Part shown: positions 1 through 9,213 of the stretch, in pieces
How the letters are laid out: each line of letters starts with the position of its first letter
How positions within the stretch are numbered: position 1 is the first letter of the stretch
Source: Deinococcus sp.
GTDB taxonomy: Bacteria; Deinococcota; Deinococci; Deinococcales; Deinococcaceae
Assembly (NCBI RefSeq): GCF_025362455.1
Contig: NZ_JANYGJ010000183.1
Span: forward strand, 1 to 17,124
Reading direction: 5' to 3'
DNA: 17,124 nucleotides
The notes under the pieces: generated by a model
The model's database searches: none
Seen by the model: only the letters and a program-made list of their open reading frames with translations
What the model was told of the DNA's origin: nothing
Position numbers and translations under genes: made by a program

Positions 1-14
1 GGAGGCTGGGTCAT
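1..14 (-). CDS. Possible start of the next gene downstream of the beta-galactosidase (only five codons visible)
   Basis: Read on the minus strand, an ATG at 14-12 is preceded by GAGGAG with a 3-base gap, the same spacing seen at the cobT start in this window. Only M-T-Q-P-P is visible before the window ends. It would lie 57 bases beyond the galactosidase stop in the same direction, so it could be the next member of the operon. The product cannot be named. The call rests only on the ribosome-binding site and the start codon. Confidence 0.3.
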
Positions 15-71
15 AAGCTCCTCGCGGGGACGTGGAATAGAAAACGGGGAGGAGGGCTCAGGACGTGAGAC

Positions 72-2129
<2,058 letters not shown>

Positions 2130-2178
2130 CGGGCAGCTCCTTGGGGCGAATAGGTTCTGTGGTGCGTTACTCAAAGCA

Positions 2179-2189
2179 TTCGAGACGAA
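2179..2189. promoter_or_regulatory. TTCG-N3-CGAA palindrome upstream of the galactosidase
   Basis: Plus strand TTCG AGA CGAA lies 50 bases before the galactosidase start, in a gap that also holds an AT-rich stretch at 2210-2228. On the minus strand it reads TTTCGTCTCGAA, sharing the TTTCGT core of the repeats at the DeoR promoter (6665-6689). It could be a second operator for the local regulator. The spacing between half-sites differs from the other site and no clear -35/-10 pair was found, so this is weak. Confidence 0.25.
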
Positions 2190-2236
2190 ACTGATTCTCG
2201 ACTACCTTTATTGATATTGGGTATTGGTCGCTGTTG

Positions 2237-2328
2237 ACCCTCGCCCCTTGCGGGAGAGGGAGGGAGCCGCAACGCGGCGGAAGGGTGAGGGGGCCACCGA
2301 GCAGCGAACCCGCCCCACACGCCATTCT
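2237..2328. repeat. Structured palindromic repeat, copy A (permease-galactosidase gap)
   Basis: This is the first of two related copies; the other is at 4277-4364. The element begins with CCCTCGCCCCTTGCGGGAGAGG and carries an inner hairpin GCCGC-AAC-GCGGC (2266-2278). It then has AAGGGTGAGGG, which can pair back to the opening CCCTCGCCCCTT. A conserved tail follows, CCACCGAGCAGCG, then ACCCGCCCCA and finally CATTC. It lies between the stop of the MalG-like permease and the galactosidase, where it could stabilise or attenuate the operon mRNA. Similar CCCTCNCCCC...GGGGTGAGGG elements are widespread in bacterial genomes. Confidence 0.8.
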
Positions 2329-2352
2329 CAACAGCCTCATGTCAAATCCAAC

Positions 2353-3258
2353 TCAGCCCTTGACGGCCCCGCTCGCCAGCCCGCCCTGCCAGTAGCGGCC
2401 CAGGCTCAGGAAGGCGATCACCAGCGGCAGGATGCTGATGAGGGCGCCCAGCACGATGACGGTGTAGAGCGGTTCCTGGCCGCTGCTCGAACTGGTCTGA
2501 TTCCACACCGACAGACCCAGCGTCAGCGGAAACAGCTCCTCCTTGTTGACGACCACCAGCGGCAGAAAGAAGTTGTTCCAGGCGCCCACGAAGGCGAACA
2601 GCGCCACCGTGACCAGCCCGCCGCGCACCAGCGGCAGCCCCAGTTGATAAAAGATGGTGCCCTCCGACGCCCCGTCGATGCGGGCGGCTTCCATCAGCTC
2701 GCTGGGAAATCCGGCGTCCCAGAACAGCCGCATCAGGTACAGGCCAAACGGGTTGACCAGGCCGGGCAAAATCACCGCCCAGTAGGTGTTGATGAGCCCG
2801 ATCTGCTGCATCAGCAGGAAAATCGGTAGCACCAGCGCGGTAGACGGCACCATGATGGTCGCCAGAATCACGTTGAACAGGGCGTCGCGCCCGGTAAATC
2901 TGAACTTGGAGAAGGCGTATCCGGCCATCGCCGAGACGACCATGCTGCCCGCCGCCGTCAGCCCAGCGTAGACCACCGAATTGACCAGCCAGCGGGCGAA
3001 GATGCCGTCCTGGCGGGTAAACAGCGTGTGTAGATTCTCGGAGAGGTGCGAGGGCAGGGCGAACAGAAAGCCGGGCGTGGAAAACAATTGCCCGTTATCC
3101 TTGGCGAGCGTGGTCAGCATCCACCACAGCGGCAGCAGGCAGTAGAAGGCGAACAGCAGCAGGATGGCTGTTTGCAGCGGCGTAAAACGCGGACCAGACG
3201 ACTTTCGCGGCTTCCCCAGGCGCCGGGCCGGGGCCTCCGAACGCAGGGCGCCGCTCAC
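2353..3258 (-). CDS. CUT1 sugar ABC transporter permease, MalG-like
   Basis: This is the inner-membrane subunit of a carbohydrate importer that pairs with the MalF-like protein upstream and docks a cytoplasmic ATPase. The 301 residues have the usual layout: a short cytoplasmic head, a first membrane segment near residues 29-50, and further segments up to the C terminus. The EAA loop lies at about 190-209 (EAARIDGASEGTIFYQLGLP), the contact site for the ATPase. The start is GTG at 3258, which overlaps the upstream stop as GTGA and points to translational coupling; a weak AGGGTGA precedes it. The substrate is inferred from context to be a galactoside. No ATPase gene is seen in the window. Confidence 0.93.
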   Translation of the reverse strand: MSGALRSEAPARRLGKPRKSSGPRFTPLQTAILLLFAFYCLLPLWWMLTTLAKDNGQLFSTPGFLFALPSHLSENLHTLFTRQDGIFARWLVNSVVYAGLTAAGSMVVSAMAGYAFSKFRFTGRDALFNVILATIMVPSTALVLPIFLLMQQIGLINTYWAVILPGLVNPFGLYLMRLFWDAGFPSELMEAARIDGASEGTIFYQLGLPLVRGGLVTVALFAFVGAWNNFFLPLVVVNKEELFPLTLGLSVWNQTSSSSGQEPLYTVIVLGALISILPLVIAFLSLGRYWQGGLASGAVKG

Positions 3259-4172
3259 GATTCACCCTGCACGCTGCGCAGGAAGAATCCGCTGAGAATG
3301 AAGGTGAACACCGCCAGCAGGACCGCCAGCGCCGCGCCGTAGCTGAAGTTGCCGTCGCGGGCGACCACCAGATACAGATACGTGTTGGGCGTGATGTTGT
3401 CGGGCACGTAGCCCAGAGGCCGCAGCACGAACGGCTCGCTGAAGATCTGCATGGTGCCGATCACCGAGAAGATGGCGCTGAGCGTCAGGGCCGGGCGCAG
3501 CAGCGGCAACTTCACGTAGCGGGTCAGATCCCAGTTGCTGGCGCCGTCGATGCGGGCGGCCTCGTAGAGCTCACCGGGCACGTTTTGCAGCGCGGCGTAT
3601 AGGGTGATCATATTGTAGCCGGTCCAGGTCCAGGTGACGATATTGCCGATGGAAAACAGGAGTATCCCGCTGGCCAGAAAGTCGGTTTTCAGGCCGGTGA
3701 TCTGGTTGAAGGGCGAGAGGTTCTTGGAGTACAGGTAGCCCCACAGCAGCCCGGCAATGACGCTGGGCAGCGTGTACGGCAGGTAAAAGGCGGTGCGGAA
3801 GAAGCGCCCGGCGAAACCGTTTTTCACGCCGTCGAGAATCAGGGCCAGGGCGGTGGCCGCCAGCAGCATCAGCGGCACCTGAATCACCATGAACAGCAGA
3901 ATGTGCAGCAGCGACTGCAAGAATTCGCTGTCCTGAAAAGCCCGCACGTAGTTGGTCAGGCCGCCGAAGGCCTGGCGGGCCGGGCCGAAGCCGCCGCGCT
4001 TTTTGATGAACAGGCTCAGATACAGCGCGTAGCCGACGGGCGCCACGAAGAACGCGGCGAACACCGTCAGGAACGGAGCCAGGAAAAACCAGGGCGTGAA
4101 GCGGTTCGCCAGCGCTTTCTTGCGCCGGGGCGAGGGCGCCTGGAGGGCGGTGGGGAGCGAGAGATCGGTCAA
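3255..4172 (-). CDS. CUT1 sugar ABC transporter permease, MalF-like
   Basis: This is the partner membrane subunit of the MalG-like protein. It has about six hydrophobic segments, beginning with FTPWFFLAPFLTVF, and an EAA loop near residues 204-223 (EAARIDGASNWDLTRYVKLP). At 305 residues it is the usual CUT1 length and lacks the long periplasmic loop of E. coli MalF. No ATG exists near the N terminus. Two in-frame TTG codons are possible, at 4178 and 4172. A perfect AGGAGGTGA precedes both; its core is only 3 bases from the first TTG but 9 from the second, so 4172 is preferred. The rare start and the repeat element just upstream may set its level below that of the binding protein. Confidence 0.92.
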   Translation of the reverse strand: MTDLSLPTALQAPSPRRKKALANRFTPWFFLAPFLTVFAAFFVAPVGYALYLSLFIKKRGGFGPARQAFGGLTNYVRAFQDSEFLQSLLHILLFMVIQVPLMLLAATALALILDGVKNGFAGRFFRTAFYLPYTLPSVIAGLLWGYLYSKNLSPFNQITGLKTDFLASGILLFSIGNIVTWTWTGYNMITLYAALQNVPGELYEAARIDGASNWDLTRYVKLPLLRPALTLSAIFSVIGTMQIFSEPFVLRPLGYVPDNITPNTYLYLVVARDGNFSYGAALAVLLAVFTFILSGFFLRSVQGES

Positions 4173-4276
4173 TGGCAATCACCTCCTGATGGGGGAATAG
4201 AAAGCTGGATGTGCAGAGCGGGGGGTGAACTTATGGGGAATTATATTTTTATCAGACATGCGGAACTGCTGTAGTT

Positions 4277-4364
4277 ACCCCTCGCCCCTTGCGGGAGAGG
4301 GGCGCTGCGCGGCAGCGGGGTGAGGGGACCACCGGGCAGCGTTACCGCCCCATGCACGACATTC
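4277..4364. repeat. Structured palindromic repeat, copy B (binding protein-permease gap)
   Basis: This is the second copy of the element at 2237-2328. CCCCTCGCCCC at the left can pair with GGGGTGAGGGG at the right, and the inner hairpin is CGCTGC-GCG-GCAGCG (4303-4317). The inner stems of the two copies differ in sequence yet both pair perfectly, which argues that structure is conserved. The shared tail reads CCACCGGGCAGCG, ACCGCCCCA and CATTC. Its place between the binding protein and the first permease matches that of REP elements between malE and malF in E. coli, where they help keep binding protein more abundant than permease. Confidence 0.8.
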
Positions 4365-4379
4365 GTCCCCCAAACCGCA

Positions 4380-4410
4380 AGGGGAAGGGAGCCTGACGCG
4401 CCCCTCCCCT
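4380..4410 (-). terminator. Possible attenuator hairpin after the binding-protein gene
   Basis: On the minus strand AGGGGAGGGG (4410-4401) can pair with CCCTTCCCCT (4389-4380) with one mismatch, over an 11-base loop, starting 16 bases after the stop. There is no run of T after it, so it is not a clear rho-independent terminator. It may act with repeat copy B as a partial stop or a 3' end protector. Confidence 0.3.
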
Positions 4411-4426
4411 CCTGGCTTCGACCGTC

Positions 4427-5764
4427 TTATTTAACGGTGAAGCCTTCCTTCTTGGCGCCTGCCAGCGTCTCGGCCTGCCAGGCATCGAGGGCCTGGTCGG
4501 GGGTGAACTGGCCCTTGATCATCTTGTCCATCTGCTTGTTGAAGTTGTCGTTGACGGCGGGGAACCAGGGCGCCCACTGGAAGTTGACGTTCACGCCGCG
4601 CGAGGCCTCGGCGTAGACGGCGCTGATGTTCTGGCCGCCGAAGAACTTGCTGGGGTTCTTGGTTTTATCATCCAGGGCTGGTAGGGCCAGGCCCGCGTCG
4701 GAGGCCGGAAACAGGCCGCCGTTGTTCCAGTTGGCGGTGATGGCCGTCTGCGAGAGGTTGAGCCACAGCGAGAACAGCGTGGCGGCCTCCTTGTTTTTAC
4801 TCTGGGTGGTGACCACATTGGAGCTGCCGCCCCAGTTGCCGCTGGCGACCTTGCCGCCCGCCTTCCACTGCGGCAGCGGAGCCACGCGCCACAGGCCCGC
4901 CGACTTGTCTTTCAGGCTGCCCGCGTAGCCGCCCGGACCCCAGGCCGCCTCGAAATTGCTGGCGACGCTTCCGGCACCCGCCGCGTTCCAGTAGTCGGCG
5001 GTGAAGGCTTGCAGGGTGCCGATCTGGCCTTTCTTGATGAGGGCGTACCAGTAGTTGAGCACCTTCTTGGCGCTGGCGTTGTTCAGGGTCTGGACCCAGC
5101 CGTCGCCGTCACGCTTGAAAAACTGCCCGCCGTCGGCCCAGGCCATCGCCATGAACCAGGGCGCGAAGGTGGTGTAGAAGTTGCCCAGCTTGACCTTGCC
5201 AGCCGACTTGGTGTTGACGGTGGCCGCCGCCTTGGCGTACTCGTCCCAGGTTTTGGGCGTCGCAATGCCGTACTTTTTGAGCAGGTCCTCGCGGTAGACC
5301 ATCGCAAAGGGGCCGGTGTCCTGCGGAATGGCGTAGACCGCCTGGCCGTCGGGGCTGACCTGTCCCCAGGTCCAGGGCACGAAGTACTTCTTGAAGTCGC
5401 TCGCGCCGTACTTGCTCAGATCGACCAGGCCGCCGGTATCGGCGAAGGCGGGCAGAAAACCGTACTCGATCTGGGCCACGTCGGGCGCGCCGCTCTTGGC
5501 CTCGATGGCGGTGCGGAGCTTGGTGTAGGTCTGCGGCCCGCCGCCGAGGTTGGTGATCTTGACCGTGATGTTGGGGTACTGCTTGGTGAACTCAGCCGCC
5601 GTTTTGTCCAGGCCCGGCACCCACGACCAGACTTCGAGCTGCACCTTGTCGGTGGGCGCCTTGGGAAAGGCCGGATCGGCGGCGAGGGCAGTGCTGGCCA
5701 CCAGCGCGAGGCTGAGCAGCAGGGCGGTCTTCTTGAGCAGGCGGGGCGGTTGAGCGTATGACAT
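4427..5764 (-). CDS. Extracellular sugar-binding protein of a CUT1 ABC importer
   Basis: This is a periplasmic or surface substrate-binding protein (SBP family 1, MalE/UgpB-like) that delivers a sugar to the permeases encoded downstream. Residues 1-29 form a signal peptide: KK, a hydrophobic run ALLLSLALVAS, then ALAAD with cleavage likely after ALA or ALAA. No lipobox cysteine is present, so it should be freely soluble. The mature protein begins with VQLEVWSWVPGLDKTAAEFTKQYP, a typical first strand and helix, and has the PDVAQIEYGFLPAFADTGGLVDL and PQDTGPFAMVYREDLLKKYGI segments usual for the family. The length of 445 residues is normal. AGGAG lies about 6 bases before the ATG. It is the first transport gene after the regulator, with a 133-base gap. 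The sugar is inferred to be a galactoside from the galactosidase and galE. Confidence 0.95.
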   Translation of the reverse strand: MSYAQPPRLLKKTALLLSLALVASTALAADPAFPKAPTDKVQLEVWSWVPGLDKTAAEFTKQYPNITVKITNLGGGPQTYTKLRTAIEAKSGAPDVAQIEYGFLPAFADTGGLVDLSKYGASDFKKYFVPWTWGQVSPDGQAVYAIPQDTGPFAMVYREDLLKKYGIATPKTWDEYAKAAATVNTKSAGKVKLGNFYTTFAPWFMAMAWADGGQFFKRDGDGWVQTLNNASAKKVLNYWYALIKKGQIGTLQAFTADYWNAAGAGSVASNFEAAWGPGGYAGSLKDKSAGLWRVAPLPQWKAGGKVASGNWGGSSNVVTTQSKNKEAATLFSLWLNLSQTAITANWNNGGLFPASDAGLALPALDDKTKNPSKFFGGQNISAVYAEASRGVNVNFQWAPWFPAVNDNFNKQMDKMIKGQFTPDQALDAWQAETLAGAKKEGFTVK

Positions 5765-5827
5765 GCGTTCTCCTGTGCGGTGAAGTGGGGCGAAGAGGGC
5801 TGACTTGGGCCGATTTGGATTCGGGAA

Positions 5828-5859
5828 GAGTCTGGGTTGGATGGAGTCTGGGTTGGACG
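5828..5859. repeat. 16-bp tandem duplication in the regulator-binding protein gap
   Basis: GAGTCTGGGTTGGATG (5828-5843) is followed directly by GAGTCTGGGTTGGACG (5844-5859), differing at one base. It lies 64 bases upstream of the binding-protein start. It could be a tandem binding site for a regulator or a neutral duplication. Nearby, CCGA-N7-TCGG at 5811-5825 is a separate small palindrome. No convincing promoter was found in this gap. Confidence 0.7.
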
Positions 5860-5897
5860 GAATTCAGATCGAGTCGCCGCTCAGATCAGTGCCCGCT

Positions 5898-6650
5898 TCA
5901 GACGCACAGCACGCGCCCGACCTGGGCGGCGTAGTCGGTCATGAACTGGCCGGGCTGCTTGTCGGTAATCAGGGTGGTGACCTGTTCCAGACCGGTGATC
6001 TGGGCGCGGCTGACGGCGCCGAGCTTGCTGTGGTCGGCCACCACCACGACCTCGCGGCTGCGGGCAACCATGCCCGCCTTGACCTCGGCCTCTTCAAAGT
6101 TGGCGTTGGTCACGCCGCGCTCCGGATGCACGCCGTTGCAGCCGAGAAACAGCCAGTCGGCGTGAATGTGGCCCAGCAGTTCCAGCGCGTACGGGTTGAC
6201 CAGGCTGTGTTGCAGCCGCCGCAGCCGCCCACCTGTGACCATGACTTCGACGTTGGGCAGCCGTTCGAGTTCCAGGGCGATGTTCAGGCCGTTGGTGACC
6301 ACCAGCACGCCCTGAAGCGTCGGCGAGAGCGAGCGGGCGATTTCGGTGGTGGTGCTGCCGACATCCAGAAAGATGGTGTCGCCGCTTCTGACCAGGGCGG
6401 CGGCGGCCCGCCCGATGCGGCGTTTGGCGGCGACGTGCCGCAGGCTGCTGGCTTCGAGCGCCTGCTCGGTTTCCAGAACGCGGGCGGCGCCTCCACGGGT
6501 GCGGCGCAGCAGTCCGGCCTGCGCCAGAGCATCGAGGTCATGGCGAACGGTAACTTCCGAAACTCCTAACATAGACGACAGCTCAGTCACGGAAATGCGC
6601 TCCTGGCGTGCCAGAACGTGCAATACTTGGCCGTGGCGCTGCTGCCTCAT
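5898..6650 (-). CDS. DeoR/GlpR-family sugar-responsive transcription regulator
   Basis: This is a 250-residue DNA-binding protein, probably repressing the galactoside operon until a sugar phosphate or related metabolite binds. Residues 17-42 form the family helix-turn-helix (ISVTELSSMLGVSEVTVRHDLDAL). The C-terminal DeoR effector domain shows DVGSTTTEIA (about 96-105), VTGGRLR and the late ADHSK motif. The start at 6650 is fixed by AAGGAGG five bases upstream and by the normal family length; a longer open frame to 6950 crosses the promoter and is not coding. It heads the minus-strand operon and diverges from galE. Repeats of TTTCGT over its own -10 box suggest autoregulation. The inducer is not shown by the sequence. 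Confidence 0.93.
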   Translation of the reverse strand: MRQQRHGQVLHVLARQERISVTELSSMLGVSEVTVRHDLDALAQAGLLRRTRGGAARVLETEQALEASSLRHVAAKRRIGRAAAALVRSGDTIFLDVGSTTTEIARSLSPTLQGVLVVTNGLNIALELERLPNVEVMVTGGRLRRLQHSLVNPYALELLGHIHADWLFLGCNGVHPERGVTNANFEEAEVKAGMVARSREVVVVADHSKLGAVSRAQITGLEQVTTLITDKQPGQFMTDYAAQVGRVLCV

Positions 6651-6664
6651 AGCGGCCTCCTTCC

Positions 6665-6690
6665 TTTCGTTACTTTCGTATGTTACGAAG
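6665..6690. promoter_or_regulatory. Probable DeoR operator (direct and inverted TTTCGT repeats)
   Basis: TTTCGTTAC (6665-6673) and TTTCGTATG (6674-6682) are head-to-tail with a 9-bp period. TTCGTA (6675-6680) also forms an inverted repeat with TACGAA (6684-6689) around TGT. Tandem TTTCGT-like units are characteristic of several DeoR-family operators. The site overlaps the -10 and the start of the deoR-like transcript, the position expected for an autorepressor. Which gene product binds is inferred. Confidence 0.65.
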
Positions 6691-6718
6691 TGTAAACACG
6701 GCAGGGGCCGGGCGTCAA
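6689..6718 (-). promoter_or_regulatory. Promoter of the DeoR-type regulator operon
   Basis: On the minus strand TTGACG (6718-6713) is separated by 18 bases from TACACT (6694-6689), a fair sigma-70-type promoter. It lies 39 bases upstream of the start codon, with the repeat operator directly downstream and overlapping. Confidence 0.6.
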
Positions 6719-6724
6719 GTGGTT

Positions 6725-6810
6725 CTGAACACTTTAAGATGTGGGTTGGACGTTTGTTCAGTCTAGCGGACCAGGGGCGCGGGCGTCCACGCTTCGGGCC
6801 GGGCGCGAAG
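6725..6810. promoter_or_regulatory. Inverted repeats in the regulator-galE divergent region
   Basis: CTGAACA (6725-6731) and TGTTCAG (6755-6761) are perfect inverted 7-mers 23 bases apart. Further on CTTCG (6792-6796) and CGAAG (6806-6810) form a second inverted pair in the galE leader. Either could be a regulator site governing galE. No clear -35/-10 pair for galE could be picked out, so the galE promoter is not placed. Confidence 0.3.
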
Positions 6811-6855
6811 TCTCGGCCAGCACACCACGGTTCGGCACCACACGGGAGAGCACGC

Positions 6856-7848
<993 letters not shown>

Positions 7849-7903
7849 CGGTACACGCCGCTCGGTTTACCCGAAGACAAACGTTGGCGTATTCGGCTCT
7901 CCC

Positions 7904-8509
7904 CTACTTGGTGCCCGCGATGCCGCCCAGGATGAAGCTTTTCAGCACTTCCGGCAGGCCGTCTTCGCTGGCCTCGTCACCGACACCAGCTTCAGCCGCA
8001 CTCGTCTCAGCCGCACTCGTCTCAGCCGCACTGATGCGCTCGTAGGCCAGGCTGGTCAGCAGGTTCAGCAAGATGGGCAGCAGATGCGGCTGGCGGCGCA
8101 CGGCGGGCAACTCGCGCAACTTCAGCCGCGTTTCGATGGCCTGCACGAAGGCCCGGCGACGGCGACGAAACAGCGGCCCGCCACCGCTGTTGAGCAGTGA
8201 CAGCAGCTCGCGTTCCTGAAGCAGCAGCCGAAACAGCGCGTCGAAAGCCACCAGGCCGGATTCGGGCAGCAGCGGCGAGAGGCGTTCGGGAAAATGCTCC
8301 AGCCGGGCCTCGAACAGCGATTCGAGCATCATCTCGGTGGAGGGAAAATAGCTGTAGATGGTCGGGCGCGACACCTGCAACTCGGCGGCGATGTCGGCCA
8401 TGCCCACCGCCTCGAAGCCGCGCCCCACAAACAGCCGCCCTGCCACCTCCAGAATCTGTTCACGGCGCGTCTGTGCGCTCAGACGGCGGGCCAGCACCAC
8501 TTCGGTCAT
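7904..8509 (-). CDS. TetR-family transcription regulator
   Basis: This is a 201-residue repressor-type protein. The N-terminal three-helix DNA-binding domain (about 13-60) shows RREQILEVAGRLFVGRGFEAVGMADIAAELQVSR, divided into helix and turn as usual, then PTIYSYFPSTEMML. The rest is the alpha-helical ligand domain, with no recognisable ligand signature. Residues 160-173 are a small repeat, SAAET twice and SAAE, from a 15-bp tandem duplication. The ATG at 8509 is preferred to an upstream TTG at 8551 because a TAGACT -10 box lies 7 bases before it, so transcription would begin at or next to the ATG. It converges with galE and has no obvious target beside it except itself. Confidence 0.9.
   Translation of the reverse strand: MTEVVLARRLSAQTRREQILEVAGRLFVGRGFEAVGMADIAAELQVSRPTIYSYFPSTEMMLESLFEARLEHFPERLSPLLPESGLVAFDALFRLLLQERELLSLLNSGGGPLFRRRRRAFVQAIETRLKLRELPAVRRQPHLLPILLNLLTSLAYERISAAETSAAETSAAEAGVGDEASEDGLPEVLKSFILGGIAGTK
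7993..8034. repeat. 15-bp in-frame tandem repeat inside the TetR gene
   Basis: CAGCCGCACTCGTCT occurs at 7993-8007 and 8008-8022, with a third partial copy to 8034. It encodes SAAET units in the C-terminal domain. Being a multiple of three, it extends the protein without breaking it. Confidence 0.85.
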
Positions 8510-8516
8510 ATCCCGC

Positions 8517-8541
8517 AGTCTAGCAGAACTTGACACCAAGT
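8517..8541 (-). promoter_or_regulatory. Leaderless promoter and palindromic operator of the TetR gene
   Basis: On the minus strand TAGACT (8522-8517) is followed by GCGGGAT and the ATG at 8509, so the transcript should start at the start codon; no Shine-Dalgarno sequence is present. ACTTG-ACAC-CAAGT (8528-8541) is a perfect 5-bp-arm palindrome just upstream of the -10, well placed for autorepression. No good -35 is present; the palindrome and the following repeats occupy that position. Confidence 0.6.
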
Positions 8542-8584
8542 CATCTGACAAGCAGTCATCTGGCAGATCGTCACCTGACAGACC
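8540..8584. repeat. Three 15-bp direct repeats upstream of the TetR gene
   Basis: GTCATCTGACAAGCA (8540-8554), GTCATCTGGCAGATC (8555-8569) and GTCACCTGACAGACC (8570-8584) are head-to-tail with GTCAYCTGRCA conserved; a fourth start GTCATG follows at 8585. They directly adjoin the palindromic operator and may be iterated protein-binding sites or decayed duplications. Confidence 0.75.
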
Positions 8585-8593
8585 GTCATGAAG

Positions 8594-8621
8594 CCTGGGG
8601 ACTGGAACCTGGGGACTGGAA
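8594..8621. repeat. 14-bp perfect tandem duplication
   Basis: CCTGGGGACTGGAA occurs twice in succession (8594-8607 and 8608-8621) in the gap upstream of the TetR gene. Confidence 0.85.
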
Positions 8622-8836
8622 ATGTCGCATCACGTTCAAGTTTTAAATCTGGCCAGCCACTCTGAAGTGCATGACGACTTCAAACGCGGCCCTTCATCCT
8701 GATCTTGTCGGTGAACTGACCCGCGTTGCCGCACCGCAGGTCTCAAAAGCCCCATATATCCGGCCTGTCGAGCGCGGCCCGATGAGGCGGCCTGGTGGTG
8801 TCCTGAACCCATCAGGGCCAGACGACGCTGCTGAGA
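8622..8836. other. Gene-free gap between the TetR promoter and the small I9-like gene
   Basis: No convincing gene is seen. A plus-strand frame of 60 codons at 8671-8853 lacks a ribosome-binding site and resembles nothing known. TTTTAAAT near 8640-8647 is a short AT-rich spot. CCTGA-ACCCA-TCAGG (8802-8816) is a small hairpin 21 bases past the stop of the minus-strand small gene, but lacks a T run, so it is at best a weak terminator. Confidence 0.5.
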
Positions 8837-9130
8837 CTACAGCGCCCGCTTGAGCTGGTCGGTCTGTACCGACTGCACGCCGTCGATGGCGGCCAGGCGG
8901 GCGATCTGGGTGCTGCGGACCTCGCCGCTCAGGATGCCGTAGCGCTCCAGGCGGCGGGAATTGACGCCGACCATGCCGGTGGCGCCCTCGATCTGGTCCA
9001 AGACCCCCTGCAACATGTCCGGCGAGGCGCAAACCTCCGGCCTCAGCGTCACGTGGACCCGCTGCACCGAGGTGCGGGAGGCGGTCTGCGGCGCCGGGCT
9101 GAGCGGGGGGTTGATTTCTACTCTTGACAT
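8837..9130 (-). CDS. Small protein resembling a stand-alone I9 propeptide/subtilase inhibitor
   Basis: This is a 97-residue protein without signal peptide or membrane segment. The segment order fits the ferredoxin-like I9 fold: a strand VQRVHVTLR (about 23-31), a helix SPDMLQGVLDQIEG, strands RRLERYG and ILSGEV, then a helix and final strand in STQIARLAAIDGVQSVQTDQ. That ending matches the end of the protease's own propeptide, which reads TPEQVDSLRAEPQVQSVARNQ; both have VQSV after a helix. GGGAGA lies 8 bases before the ATG. It follows the subtilase gene by 83 bases on the same strand and is probably co-transcribed. Stand-alone I9 proteins in fungi inhibit subtilisins or help them fold; such a role here is inference. 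The reading frame is sound; the family link is moderate. Confidence 0.7.
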   Translation of the reverse strand: MSRVEINPPLSPAPQTASRTSVQRVHVTLRPEVCASPDMLQGVLDQIEGATGMVGVNSRRLERYGILSGEVRSTQIARLAAIDGVQSVQTDQLKRAL

Positions 9131-9213
9131 GGTTGATTTCTCCCGCCTCAGCTTAATCCAAAGCGGGCGGTCAATTGTTCAGAATCGACTGTTCGGGCTA
9201 GAGCCGGTCAGCT

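Noticed and set aside
8671..8853. A 60-codon plus-strand frame in the gap after the TetR promoter
   Set aside because: No Shine-Dalgarno sequence or leaderless -10 box before the ATG, and its end overlaps the small minus-strand gene.
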